A stretch of 64,000 bases of DNA from Chaenocephalus aceratus (Eukaryota; Chordata; Actinopteri; Perciformes; Channichthyidae): contig JAMFTG010000049.1 in NCBI GenBank assembly GCA_023974075.1, positions 392,501 through 456,500 of the forward strand. Reading direction: 5' to 3'. Shown piece by piece: positions 23,117-35,220 of this stretch (within the stretch, counting starts at the first letter, position 1; the number at the start of each line of letters is the position of its first letter). The notes beneath the pieces are model-generated. The model made no database searches. It saw only the letters and a list, made by a program, of their open reading frames with translations, and was not told where the DNA came from. A program made the position numbers and the translations under genes.

Positions 23117-24085
23117 TACGCTAGGTTACCTAATTAGCCCACTGCTAAAGTGCCTAGATGACATAAAGGCCTGGATGGCGTGCAATTTCCTTAAACTCAA
23201 TGAAGGAAAAACAGAAGTAATGGTTTTTGGTAGCACCACTGACACCACTTCTGTAGACCTGGGCCCTTTGCATCAGTACACCAAGCCCACCGTTACGAAC
23301 CTTGGTATTAAAATGGACCGTGAACTCAAACTTGAGTCAGATTAAGTCGGTGGTAAAAACGAGCTTTTATCACCTGAGGCAGCTAGCGAAAGTAAAACCT
23401 TTTCTCTCCAGACAGCAGTTTGAGACAGTAATCCATGCCTTTGTCACCACCCGGCTGGACTACTGTAACTCTCTCTACATGGGGGTCAGTGGGTCCTCGC
23501 TCGCACGGCTGCAGCGGGTGCAAAATGCTGCAGCAAGGCTCTTAACTGGCACACGAGGAAGTTTGACCACATTTCCCCTGTTTTAGCTTCTCTCCACTGG
23601 CTGCCAATTTATTTTAGGATCCATTTTAAAATTATTTTATTTACTTTTAAATCCCTAAATGGCATGACCCCACCATACCTTGCTGAGCTGCTACAGCACT
23701 ACACGCCGAGTCGCCCTCTCAGGTCAGCGGACCAACTGCTCCTGAAGGTGCCTAAAACCAGGTCAAAGCTCAGAGGGGACCGTGGCTTCTCTGTAGCGGC
23801 TCCCAAACTGTGGAACGCTGCCCCTGGAGATCAGACAGGCCTCCACACTGCCTGCTTTTAGATCGCTTCTTAAAACCCACCTCTTCTCCTTAGCGTTTTA
23901 ACATTTGGCGTTTCAACATCTTTTAGAGTGTTGCTTTTTTGCATTTAAATTGTTTTTTGTTTTTACTTGTACTTGTTTTATGGCGTGTGAGCTGAGCTGT
24001 GTTTTATCTATTTGCCTGTACAGCACTTTGGTCTGGAGGTTTAAAGTGCTTTATAAATAAAGTTGTATTGTATTGTATTGTAACC
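23117..24085 (+). pseudogene. L2 LINE 3' end, copy 2
   Basis: This has the same coding content as 16270-17232, starting at LISPLLKCLDDIKAWMACNF. The two copies differ by small indels: copy 2 lacks two bases near 23335 (GAGTCAGATT against GAGAGTCAGATT) and gains three at the TGGCACACGAGG site. It includes [20 protein letters not shown] in frame, which copy 1 has lost by a one-base change. It ends in the same TAAAGTTGTATTG tail. The fact that flanking DNA is also shared shows a segmental duplication and not two retrotransposition events. Confidence 0.85.
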
Positions 24086-24494
24086 ATATCTGGGGCGCAA
24101 CCTAGACTGTATATATAAATGGACGTAGTGTCCGTGACGTCACCCATAGGATTCTGCAGAGTTGCCGAGAAGCCCTTAGTAGGCAGAGTCGGCCACTAAC
24201 GGCTCGACTGTGACGTCAGAGTTTAATCCCGCCTGCTCCAAATAAGGGCAAAGAGGCGGAGCCGAGGCGGGACCTGCTGCCTCCGAACTGGAAGTAAACA
24301 GAGCTAGCTCAGGCTAAGAAGCTAAGCTAACATGAAATACATGCATACCAAGTTACTGCTAACAGTGTAGTTCCCCTATATAAACGTTACATTCATAATC
24401 AAATGAGACAATCTGCAAGAGAATTAGCTATATTTTGTTATTCTTAATGCTTGTCATTCACACGTTGAGAAAATACGGACTCCACCGCCTGTAA
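24086..24494. repeat. Repeat with GACTGTATATATAAATGGAC end
   Basis: The stretch GACTGTATATATAAATGGAC followed by GTAGTGTCCGTGACGTCACC is a widespread fish repeat start, also at 17255-17420. From about 24290 to 24494 the sequence is unique in the window and has no open frame. A related TAGCCATAGACTATAAAAG motif is at 24630. Confidence 0.5.
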
Positions 24495-24560
24495 CTAACG
24501 GAGCCGCAGTGGGCTAGCTCCGGGACGCCGGCTGGAGCTAGCCCCCTGCGGCTCCGTTAG
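24495..24560. repeat. 27-bp near-perfect hairpin at the palindrome edge
   Basis: CTAACGGAGCCGCAGTGGGC plus TAGCTCC at 24495-24521 pairs with 24534-24560, 26 of 27 positions matching across a 12-bp loop. The last base of detectable palindrome homology (24538) lies inside its right stem. Confidence 0.85.
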
Positions 24561-24683
24561 CTCCGGCGGCCACCACTGGGATAATTGGGTCCCCTATTAA
24601 CATTTGCTCCCGTTTAGCATTATGGGCGTCATAGCCATAGACTATAAAAGTCTTACCCAAGGCTGAATCATAAACTTATATAT

Positions 24684-24876
24684 TAGGGTTGTCAGTCGAT
24701 TAAAATATGTAATCGCGATTAATCGCACATTTTTGATCTGTTCTAAATGTTCCTTAGAGGAATATTTTTCAAGTTTTTAATACTCTTATCAACATATGAG
24801 TGGACAAATATGCATTATGCTAATGTTTATTATCATTTTTTTTTTGGGTTAACGCGTGAACGCAAAAAAAGCCCTA
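24684..24876. mobile_element. hAT element, internally deleted copy
   Basis: The ends TAGGGTTGTCAGTCGATTAA and GCCCTA are followed by ATATGTAT at 24877-24884. The mirror copy at 61366-62350 has the same ends and has ATACATAT on both sides. Here only 193 bp remain, with a T-run at the deletion point. It shares the insertion site with its partner. Confidence 0.75.
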
Positions 24877-25716
24877 ATATGTATGCATAAAGGGTTCCGT
24901 CCTTAGCTGGCTAATAAGTAACAAGCTAAGCTAACCAAGCACACAAACGCCTGCGAACGGGGTTAACATGTATAATATTATCATTTCAGACTTCTTGGAA
25001 GTTCTGTTAGTACATTCAAGCGCACAGCACGACATTTTAATTGTCTGGTATTTGTAACAATATTCCCTAAAAGGCACAATCACCACGAACACGGCTAAAG
25101 CTAAAGGGTCAAGTACAGTACTATGACTAACTAACGTTGTAGCCTCTATGGTTGTAGCCTAGCAGAGTGGACAAGTTGCTGTTAGCTGACAGTGAGGCCA
25201 TCAACGTGACCACGCCCTAATTTATGCAAAAGACCTAATATAAATAAAAGGAATTCACTCACAGATTCATAATCATGAAGGTGGAATCTAACTATCGTTT
25301 AGGACTACACCATGTGCTCTGTTTGACAAACCCCGTTTTTTGTCACCATTCATTGCAATGGCTGGCGTCTATGTCACGTGATCTTCACATTTCTCCCTGC
25401 AGAAAAAAAAAACATGGCCGAACTTCGTTTTATTCTGGGTGGAAAATGCCTGTTTTAAAGTTACTTTGGCCATTAAAATGCGTTTTGATGTCATTTGATG
25501 CGAGAAATATGAGTTGTTATTTCAGATTGTGTGCGCAGTGGATGCACATGATCTTTAGTTTGCTAGTTATTACGAAGATTACTTCAGGAAATTGTGTCCA
25601 TTCAACGTTTTCATTGTTACCAGGGTGGTTGCTAGGGACGCTGCTATCGATATTATTTCTGTTATGTTGTGTAACTGTTTAATGGTGTTATCTTTATTGC
25701 TACCCCCCCTTCCCCG

Positions 25717-26160
25717 TCAATGTATAGTTGGTCCACAGCGCAAACATATTAGTTTAACAAAATCCGCATCTAAAGATACGTTATTTTCCAGGCATCTTTT
25801 CCTCTTAAGCGACACACATACACCGTCATCTACTTTAGAATCACCGGAAAAGTCTGCGAGAGTGTGATTAGAGCTTGAGAAGCAGTCCTGAAGAACCATC
25901 ATCGCAGGACAACAAAAAGACAAACATATTGTGTCGAGCAGATTGTCTGTGACAAGGCAACCGGTAATTTGTTGAGCAACACATCCGAGCCTTTGCAGGG
26001 GATGCCCACTGCGGGTGGCAGAACAGACCTGAGTCCAGGATGGGATTAGTTTTGTGTCATAAAGATAAAGCAACACTTTCTCAGAATAAAGCAAAACTAT
26101 GAGTTTAAAAGGAAAAAAAAACAAGTCAAGCAAAATAAAATAAATTTCAAAAATAAAACT
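25717..26160 (-). pseudogene. Unknown conserved open frame, left-arm copy
   Basis: On the minus strand the frame reads QITGCLVTDNLLDTICLSF, FSSSNHTLADFSGDSK and KRKRCLENNVSLDADFVKLI, then stops at CGPTIH. The mirror frame at 60018-60647 keeps reading through CGPTLYIDREGGSNKDN and beyond. Here small deletions near 25727 and a longer G-run break the frame. I do not recognise the protein. It could be an exon of a transposon or a host gene duplicated with the palindrome. The basic KRKRC stretch is its only obvious feature. Confidence 0.4.
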
Positions 26161-26762
26161 ATAAGTTGCAAACAAATCATTTGTGTAATCATGTAAACTA
26201 TAAGTATTTGTTCTTTGTTTTAACATAGGTTTTTGTTTGCAGTTCTTGTTTCTTCTTCCCTCAATGATCAGCCTTTTGCTCTCGCTACAGCTCTCTCTTT
26301 TGCGCTCCCTCACTTTTTGTTTGAGATTTTGACACAAACCTCCCAGGTGGGCGGGACTTTCAGGGGTGCGTCCCCCATTGGCTACTCAGTTTTTGAGTGA
26401 CAGCCCAGTCCTCCAGCGATTGTCCGGTGCGGTAGCTCGCTGAGCGTGGACAGAAGACCCCCAGAAGAACCAGCATTTCAATTATTATAATACTACAAGC
26501 AGTGTTGAAAGTGTGCCGGTTCTACCCGGTCCTTAGTACCCGGTAAGAGATTTCCAGGCGGTCCGGAGGACCAGGAAGAATTGACAGCTACACCCGTGGA
26601 ATTTCTACTACGAAGGGAAGATATTTTGGTTTGGATTACTGGTCTGGGGGAAGCTCGCGAGTGTGTGAGTGTGTGTATACGTGTGTGTTTGTGCGTATTG
26701 TGTTTGTTTCCCGGGGAAAACCCTCACGAGAAACACCGGCTGTTGTTATGCCTGCTGTGACC

Positions 26763-27215
26763 AGGGGCGCCGTAAGGGGGTGAAAAGTTAGGACGATTCT
26801 AAGGTCCCGTGACTGACAGGGGCCCCAAATGTTCAGAACATTAAGGAAAAAAATGTAAATAACCTTTAATCAATCCTCAATAATTAACAGTAATAGAACG
26901 TTATATTGATAAATTACTCACTAAACTTATGATTTATTTTTCTTATTTTCTTCCAAAAGTTAATTACCCAAAGCCTCTGTACACCCCCTTTTCTTTACAT
27001 GTAATGGTTTGGTCCTGCCTCCAAAGGCGGTGCGGCACCGGAACTTGCAGAGAGTGAAAGCATGTGAGGAGGGATGTTAGTACTTAGCCTGCATACGTGT
27101 GTTGTACCATGTCTCAACGACCAACAAAGTCAGGCTCTAAGAAAAGGAGAGAAAGAAAAGAGAGAGGGACTAAAGGGCGACAGTATGTCACCCAGTTTTT
27201 CACAAGAAAAGGTGG
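26763..27215 (+). mobile_element. hAT (ZMYM1-like) 5' fragment
   Basis: The left end CAGGGGCGCCGTAAGGGGG looks like a hAT terminus. A frame from 27109 starts MSQRPTKSGSKKRRERKERE and reads YVTQFFTRKG, the type of lysine-rich N-terminus seen in ZMYM1-like hAT transposases, and then meets the minisatellite at 27216. No right end is present. In the third copy and the right arm this position holds an LTR-like segment instead. Confidence 0.5.
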
Positions 27216-27287
27216 TATTAATACACTAGATGCACACAGCAGCCTGTGAGCAGTATGTATTAATACACTAGATACACACAGCAGCCT

Positions 27288-27500
27288 AGGGAGGTGTTCC
27301 AGGCACGTCCAGCTGGGAAGAGACCAGGGGTAGACCTAGGACCAAGTGGAGGGATTATATCTCTTTGCTGGCATGGGAGCGCCTTGGGACCCCCCAGTCA
27401 GAGCTGGTTGATGAGGGGAAAAGAAAGTTTGGGGCTCTCTGCTAGAACTGCTACCCCCGCGACCCGACCACGGATAAGCGGGAGAAGATGGATGGATGGA
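27288..27500 (+). mobile_element. LINE 3' end, left-arm copy without the SINE
   Basis: Same LINE terminus as 18529-18919, from GAGGTGTTCCAGGCACGTCC to the GATGGATGG end. The SINE-like insert is absent: GGGACCCCCC is followed directly by AGTCAGAGCTGG at about 27395. This gives the empty-site state. Confidence 0.65.
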
Positions 27501-29048
27501 ATATATCCGGTTTTATTGTGAAAACTTCGAGACCGGAAAAACTGTTTTCACCCACGCTAACTTTACATGGAAGCTGCACACACGTTATCCTGGCGAGACC
27601 TCAGATCATCTTCGTGATATCTATCACACTGTAGATCCTACACATCCACTGGACGTGGATTCTAAGAGTACAATATACACTTCTCTCCAGAAATCTAATC
27701 AAAAAGCGTTTTAATGCCAAACTCTTCCACAATGTAGGATTTTCCAGAGAGGGTTATTTGTGAATAAACGGGAGCATGTTGTTTCTCACACGACCACACT
27801 TTAAAACGTGGCTATGGGTCGTAATCTAAGGGGCTTAAACAATCGACCTCTTTGGTCGTGTTTTGTAGGAGGGCAGGCTGGTCTGTTTCTAAGGCCATTT
27901 TATTTGTGGTAGTCTGATCATTTCAACAAGAGAATAGAATCAAACTGAAAACATCGTAAATATGTTCCAGATACATGAAGCAGATAATGAACAGTGAAAC
28001 TCGCTCATGGACTTTAAGGTGAAGACTTTAAGAAAAGGTTTTCCCACACTCTTTGTAGGAGCCATTTTATGGCTGTTGCTGGCGTCTCAGTTTACCTTAT
28101 TTATATGAATAGTGCAATATCAGGGTCTATGCAGGAATCCTGAAGTCAGATTTAATACCTTTGAAGACCTTTAAGACCCTTTCCATACATTTTAAGACCT
28201 CATCGCAACTTCCAGTTCTAACCGGTTACATTGGCGACACACTTTACCTCACATGTACTATATTGATTAGCTAAACAGAGTGCAGACAGACTAGCCTCTT
28301 CTCCACATGAACTTCAACCTCTCTTGCGGCTTTCACACCAGCGCTTTTCCCTTTCTAGCTCCGAGCGGGAGCTTTTCTGATTCAGCTCCGGTTTCCCTTT
28401 TCAGCTCCCGCTCTGTTCACACGGCCCACTGGCGCCCCAGAACTGCCCCTGCTGCGTCATGGTGTCACCGTTTACATCGCTGATTTGATCCCCAACGGCA
28501 GCCATTACGGCGCTCACAACAACAACAACGGGGAACTGCGTCGGGTCGATGATCGTGTTGCTTTTAATCACACGAAGCCAGAATAAATTGAATAACGACT
28601 TCTCCAACCTCATACTTTGCTCCAGAGTGCCGTGGTTCATTGTTTATTAATGTGTTTCTGCGGCATTTACCGACCGCTGCAGTGCTGGCTGCTCTTCCAC
28701 GGGAGTTTATTCTCCCGTTAGCTCCCGGTTAGCTCACACTGCAGCGGCCGCTCTAAAGTATTCACTGTCCGACTCACACAAGCAGCTGATGCATATCCCC
28801 AGTTCCCCTTAGCCTAAGTGAATGTGTGTCAGTCTGAATTGACACTGTTTGGTATCACAACGCTGTTATGAAAGTTTCTCTGGTATAAAACGGGTGATGT
28901 TGCATAGCAACCGAAGCTAAACTGACTACTTGCATCCGATAGCTGCAATAATACAAAACAACACGTCTGCCTCTCCACAATGATCGATAACAGTGAACGG
29001 ATGGTCAAAGTAAGGTACAAATAAACAGAATCACACGAAGCCTGGTTA
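27500..29048. other. Palindrome DNA and a GC-rich unassigned block
   Basis: 27500-28320 contains several short blocks mirrored in the right arm near 57950-58490, including CTTTCCATACATTTTAAGAC. From 28325 to about 28750 lies a block with repeated AGCTCC(G/C) motifs such as AGCTCCGAGCGGGAGCTTTT, absent from the right arm, probably a MITE. No gene is seen. 28750-29048 shows nothing recognisable. Confidence 0.4.
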
Positions 29049-29049
29049 G

Positions 29050-30711
29050 TGTTGCCTGACTTTATAAAGTGTGTTTATACAGATGTAGCACTCCAGATCA
29101 GACTCAAATGGGTGTGTCCCAGTTTGTACGTGTTAACGATGAATCTTCCACGCAAACCAAAGTTAGCCATGGAGTGCCACAGGGCTCAGTGCTCGGACCT
29201 ATTTTGTTCACATTATATATGCTTCCGTTAGGCAATATTATAAGGAATCATTCTGTAAACTTTCATTGTTATGCGGATGATACTCAACTATATTTATCAA
29301 TCAAGCCTGATGAAATTAATCATCTAAATAAAATTCAAGACTGCCTTAAGGACTTAAAAACGTGGATGACCTTAAACTTTTTGATGTTAAACACGACCAA
29401 AACTGAAGTTATTGTACTTGGCCCGAAGAATCTACGAAACAAATTATCTAAAGATATACTAACTATGGATGGCATTAATTTGGCCTCCAGTGAGACTGTA
29501 AGGAATCTTGGTGTTATATTTGTACAGGATTTATCCTTTAACGCCCACATAAAATCAATTTCAAGGACCGCCTACTTCCATCTACGTAACATTGCAAAAA
29601 TCAGGCATATCTTGCCTCAAAACGATGCAGAGAAACTAGTCCATGCATTTGTTACTTCTAGGCTGGATTATTGTAACTCTTTATTATCAGGGAGTACCAA
29701 GAAGTCAATCAAGTCGCTTCAGCTGATTCAAAATGCTGCGGCTCGTGTACTAACCAGAGTTAGGAAAAGGGACCACATTACTCCTGTTCTGGCTGCCTTA
29801 CACTGGCTCCCTATAGAACACAGGATAGAATTTAAAATTCTTCTTCTCGCCTACAAAGCCCTTAATGGGCAGGCGCCATCTTACCTTAAAGAACTCATTA
29901 TACCCTACTGTCCTACTAGGGCATTGCGTTCCAAGAATGCAGGGTTGTTGGTTGTTCCTAGAATCTCTAAAAGTACAATGGGAGCCAGAGCCTTTTCTTA
30001 TCAAGCTCCACATTTGTGGAATAAGCTTCCAGTTTGTGTTCGGGCGGCAGACACCCTATCCGTTTTTAAGAGTGCGCTTAAGACCTTCCTTTTTGATAAA
30101 GCTTATAGTTAGGGCTGATTAGATTCAGCCCCTAGTTTTGCTGATATAGGCTTAGTTTGTCGGGGGACATCTTACTTCTTCCTTCTCTCTGTCTGTACCC
30201 GTGTCTCTCATGTTCCGATTAACCCAGCTTCCCCAAATGTCCTTCTTTTTGGTGTCTATATACGCTGGGATCCGGAGTCATAGATGATCCTGTGGTCCTG
30301 TGTCCTGGATCGCGAGCGCTGGATCTTGAGTCGTGGCTGTGGTCCTGGATCATAGGTCCTGGATGGATATCCTCGTGGATTCATCTTCCTATTATACACA
30401 CATGCATTTCCAAACATCTGGACTACCTATGTTGCAAATGTATTATCTTTTCAATTTACACACGGCATCTATTGCACGTCTGTCCGTCCTGGGAGAGGGA
30501 TCCCTCCTCTGTTGCTCTCCCTGAGGTTTCTCCCATTTTTCCCTTTAAACTGGGTTTTCTTTGGAAGTTTTTCCTTGTACGATGTGAGGGTCTAAGGACA
30601 GAGGGTGTCGTATTGTCATACTGATATTCTGTACACACTGTGAAGACCACTGAGACAAATGTAACATTTGTGATATTGGGCTATATAAATAAACATTGAT
30701 TGATTGATTGA
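29050..30711 (+). mobile_element. L2 LINE, 5'-truncated, long open RT frame
   Basis: A 347-codon frame (29069-30112) runs without interruption from just before motif B to the C-terminus. It contains [20 protein letters not shown], the catalytic box in [49 protein letters not shown] and [20 protein letters not shown]. Motif A and the endonuclease are missing because of 5' truncation. The 3' untranslated region ends GGGCTATATAAATAAACATT followed by (GATT)n. It occurs only in the left arm, so it inserted after the arms formed. The intact frame suggests a fairly recent insertion, although it cannot mobilise itself. Confidence 0.9.
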
Positions 30712-30949
30712 AAAGCCCAGCGGATGCCAGTGGCTGGGGGTGTTGCCAACTTGCTAGAGGGCGTTGCCCAATTTCCCCATTTGTTCAATTACAGGATTTA
30801 ACCATGAGATGGCGCTTCATTCACAAAATACACAATGGGTGTTGTAGAAACGTCAATATTTTAGATCAAATAAAGTATATAGTTTGCTTTATGCAGTATA
30901 TTTCCTGTAATATTGTACAGTAGATTGAAGTAAATCAACTTATACATTA

Positions 30950-31080
30950 AGATAAGATAAGATGGACCTTTATTAATCCCGTGGGGAAATTCAGTAGTTC
31001 AAACAGCAACAGGGTGAGAGTGAAAAACAGGACAGCACAGATTCACACAGATTAATAAAATCAAAAATAAGATGAGCGAT
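30950..31080 (-). repeat. Reverse-oriented retroposon 3' tail
   Basis: AAGATAAGATGGACCTTTAT followed by TAATCCCGTGGGGAAATTCA is a familiar fish retroposon terminus read from its 3' end. The body beyond it is not identifiable. A similar TAGTCCCCGAGGGGAAAT is at 33625. Confidence 0.5.
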
Positions 31081-31300
31081 AAAAAAAAATAATAATGAGA
31101 AACTATGAAATAAGAAATGAATAAAACTAAAATGTAATTATCATATCATATATTATAATGTATTGTATTATTAAGTAATATGATACATTAACCCCATTAT
31201 AGCAGATGCCACATTGAATGGATGAACACATGTATGCATCAATAATTACAACAGAGTATTTCTAAATACAAGTTGTAAAAATACTTATATGTATTTAATA

Positions 31301-32180
31301 TTAACCCTTTGGAGTGGACCGTCACGCCGGCGTGATCAGATCACATGACCTGTTCAAGCCGGTGCCGCATAAAAACAACAGTCCGGACAACATTGCCGTG
31401 TGTTTCTGTCAAAAGTACTGGCTTGAAACTACTGTATATCCCAGTCTTTGATTCATGCAAAAAGACCCAGTAAACACGGAGATACGGTGATATAAAGTTA
31501 ATACATTTCAAAAGTATGAAATATGGAAGCACATATTTGAATATCTTCGCCATATTTGTTCATTTTACGAAACGGAAAATACTGGAAACTGTAGATCCTG
31601 CTCAACAGGATGTATATGTGTATTTCTGTCGAAAGTACTGGCTTGAAACTATATGCCAGTCTTTGTTTCATGCAAAAATACCCAATAAACACGGACATAC
31701 GATGATATAAAGTTAATACAGATATATTTCAGAAGTATGAATAATGGAAGCACATATTTTAATATCTTCGCCGTATTTTATCATTTTACGAAACGGAAAA
31801 TACTGGAAACTGTAGATTCTGCTCAACAGGATGTATTTACCAGGGAGGGGGTGAGGTAATCAGTTAAACGGAGTGATACGAAACGAGACGAAAAGAGACG
31901 AAGAGGGACGGCGGGAACCGAAGAGAGACGGCGGGAAATGGAGAGAGACGAAGATATACGAAGACAGGCGGCGGGAGACGAAGAGAGGCTGCGGGAGACT
32001 GCGATTGAAGTAAAGTGACAGACAAACATTGATAATTTAGATATAGTTAGATAGATTTAGAGTTTTGAAGACTCAACTATGATGAAGAGAACTCTGAACG
32101 TGAGTCAAGCTTTAAGCTTGTTTTTTGACATGGAGGAGGAGGAATCTGTGATGTTGCCCTCTGTGTCGTAGTTGACAGAA
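31301..32180 (+). mobile_element. piggyBac-like element fragment
   Basis: TTAA at 31301-31304 is followed by CCCTTTGGAGTGGACCGTCA, which contains the palindrome TCACGCCGGCGTGA. TTAA target sites and CCC(T)-type ends are typical of piggyBac. A 220-bp segment is tandemly duplicated (31403-31622 and 31623-31835). A 30-codon frame at 32079-32171 starts MMKRTLNVSQALSLFFDMEE, resembling a transposase N-terminus, and then stops. No right TTAA end was found. Confidence 0.5.
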
Positions 32181-33544
32181 ACCGCTTTGAAGCGTGGCAC
32201 AGATAAAGACAGAAAAAACAGATTGTTGTACATAATGTGTATATATATAATATTTGTATTAATTTATAATAACACTTTTGCCTTATCAGAATGAAATCCC
32301 ATGCTACCTCAATCAAACTTTCACATTATCATAGTCACATCCCATGTATATATTTCCAGCTTTTAAATGGTTTCGTTGTGTATGTTTGTGTTGTGAAAAA
32401 TAAAATAATTTTCAAAATCTGTTTTTACGTTTTTTGTTGTGATTTTGGGTCCAAAATGTTCATATAGTAGAAGATCATCCAAACGAAATAATATAATTAA
32501 TTATGATGAATACGTTAAGTCTTGTTCATTGTTTTTCACTTTTATTAAATGTTTGATATTTCCGGTGGAAATGGTGGACTATCGGACATTCAAAATGCAG
32601 CATATTTCCCCCAAATGTCTGTCAAAATGCATTTTACGTTTCTAACTTGCAATATCAACAGAAAAGCGATCTCCCTGTCTCTCTCTGTGTGCGGGGGATC
32701 ACAGGAGGGGGGGGGAGCTGTGGAATGTGACTCCACACATTCCGATGGCCAATTAGTTTTAAACAAAGGGTCCCCAACATACATAGGACACATGGGGGGG
32801 TTGGGGCTGGAGAACGGTATGAACCCACCAGGGCTGTTTCCTCAGAACGAGAGGAAAGTTTTTACCAGGACAGCTTTTTTAAGGGACAGCATCGCCCTGA
32901 GATCTATGCTGCTAATATGTTCATGGCCATAACGCCATTTGTAACATAGGCTATAGAAGAATGGTGAAAATAACCAACTGGACTGGGACCAATGGGAAAA
33001 TGCCTCTTCCCCTCAATGTGAAGCAAAAGATTGAGTCCTATGTTTCCAATCGGTTCCCAAATCTGAACATTGACCAGTGACATAAGATCAGGAGCCGGGT
33101 AAACGAGAGACTGAGGAGCCCCAGAAAAACAGATCCCGAAATCGCTCGTCCTGGTTTCCGCAGCAGATAGGCCTACAGCATGTGTCTGTTACTGTATGTC
33201 AGTTATTTTAAATAAAACGGTGAAAACTGAACTTGAAAATTGTTTCCTCTTTTTATTTTCTTTATTATTTTCGGGATGGGGAGACGTGTGTGATTAAAAA
33301 TTCATTCGCAGAAATGTAAAGTGATCTAACTACGGGAAGAGCCGTGTAAATGGGTGGCCATATGCATTTGAAAAGCAATATAAATCACACAGTTATTATG
33401 TAATAGGCTATAAAAGCACCATCGATTACCTTTCTCCAATTCAAACTCTTGACGGGAAAGAAGGAAGGTGTAAATGGTTGGGCTATACTGTACTTTATAC
33501 ATACAAAGGCCATTCAATAGACATTCAATATAGTATTCGTTTAT
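32181..33544. other. Unassigned DNA with a coding-like remnant
   Basis: Near 32950-33170 a frame reads MVKITNWTGTNGKMPLPLNV, then KQKIESYVSNRFPNLNIDQ, meets one TGA, and continues KIRSRVNERLRSPRKTDPEI. AATAAA follows at about 33212. This looks like the 3' end of a decayed protein-coding gene or a retrocopy. A poly-G patch is at 32708. I cannot name the family. Confidence 0.35.
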
Positions 33545-34150
33545 TAGAGTCGGCTTGACTCGGTTTGCATTCATAAAGAATGCACAAATGTGTTTAATCG
33601 TTAATGTCATAGTATTCGTTTATTAGTCCCCGAGGGGAAATGGGTAGCAGCACATCACAGAGGCATTTAAAAAGTGAAGAAAAATACATTCTGGAAATGT
33701 TCACATCAGGCACCTTCAAGTTAAACAATAACACAGTAAATTATGTGGATTAAATCACATTTATTTCGTTAACGAAATGACTCGGTTTGCATTCATAAAG
33801 AATGCACAAACGTGTTTAATCGTTAATGTCAGATATGTACTAAGTAAATAGCCTACATTAGTTCCTGCTCAAGATTAGATTACACTTTATTGTTATTGCA
33901 CAGATTACAGGTACTGAGACAACGAAATGCAGTTTAGCTTCTAACCAGGTGCAACAAGCAGTAAAGTGAAAAGTAATGTTCACAATCTACAGAATAAAAT
34001 ATATAATGAATTGAATGATGAATAAACAGTGAGGGGTATGAATACACTAGATATCAGCCTGTGAGCAGTATGAACAGTGTTAATCGTTAATGTCAGATAT
34101 GTACTAAAAGCCTACATTAATTTCATGATGGATTAAACCACATTTATTTC
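33545..34150. repeat. Overlapping retroposon tails and short direct repeats
   Basis: CATTCATAAAGAATGCACAA occurs at about 33570 and 33792, and GTTAATGTCAGATATGTACT at about 33821 and 34087. 33885-34080 is a reverse-oriented retroposon end (ACTTTATTGTTATTGCACAG, ACAACGAAATGCAGTTTAGC) that runs into one unit of the 51-bp minisatellite sequence. Confidence 0.6.
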
Positions 34151-34381
34151 GTTAAAAATGATTAAATGTAGGGTGAATTGCCCTAATGTGGAACATTTTT
34201 GCATTTCAGACTTCGGGAATATTATTGCGACATGAAGCCGATACAATAAATCAAAATCCAGTAACATTCTGAAATCCCCAGGATGTGTCCTAATCAAACC
34301 AAAAGAGAACATGCAGATATTAAACTCATAAAATAATAAGAAGCATCATTTTATGGCACGCTATGCATGGGGCCACCTTTA

Positions 34382-35220
34382 CCTCTTTCACACCAACGCA
34401 ACTCCGGTTCAAGCTCCGTGCTAGAGCTTTTCAGGTTCAGAACCAGTTCTTCGGTTTAGCTCTGGCTCTTTTCACACCGCCCAGAGTCCGACTGCTAATG
34501 CGTCGTTGCCTCATCGTTTGCGTCATGGCGTAACCGTTTGCGTGCCTGCTTCATAAAGTCAAACCGCGCGGATGAAATCAGTTGCATTCATTTCTTATGG
34601 CTCTATCTGCAGCTTTTCCGGAGTCATTTCTGTGGTTTAGTTATATTCTTATAAAAAAGTGTACTCGTGTCAATAAAGCTTTTTTTTAAACACAACTGCT
34701 TCCGAGGTCGGTCTTATTTCTTAACCATGAGTGTGGAGTAACGTTGTATCTTTCATTTAAATGAACTGTAACCTTCACCCAGGTATGTAACAGCTGTTCT
34801 CAAATGAACACGTGAAGTAAAGTTTAATATTTATAGTTCTATAGATGTATAATGAGAGGTGATCAACATGAATGCTCAGGTTCCACCTTAACACAGCTTC
34901 ACCATGAGCAGAAACCTTTATATATACAGTCTATGGCAGAAACACTGAAACTCTTGTTAAGTTTCTCCATCGTTGTGTACAAACTGGATAAAACGGCGGC
35001 TTCTTGTTGTTGTTCAGGAGTTGATCTGTCTCTTTCCCCCGCCTCGACGTAAGCGTGACGTATGCGGTGCTTTTGCTCTGGCCGGACAATTTGTTGGTGC
35101 TTGAAACGAACCGGATTCCGGAGCCAAGAGGCTGCTCCGCTGCGGTGTGAACAGGAAAACCCGGTGCTTTTCAAGCTCCAGCTCCGAACCGGCCCTGAAA
35201 CACCGTTGGTGTGAATGAGG
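34382..35220. mobile_element. MITE with CCTC(A/T)TTCACACCAACG ends, left arm
   Basis: Imperfect terminal inverted repeats CCTCTTTCACACCAACG and CGTTGGTGTGAATGAGG bound 839 bp, with TA on both outer sides. The body has AGCTCCG-rich stretches and no open frame longer than about 130 codons. The mirror copy at 56347-57195 is at the same relative place, so insertion predates the duplication. Confidence 0.7.

Noticed and set aside
28325..28750. Possible CpG-island promoter
   Set aside because: The GC-rich AGCTCC repeats resemble a MITE and are absent from the other arm. No downstream gene is seen.
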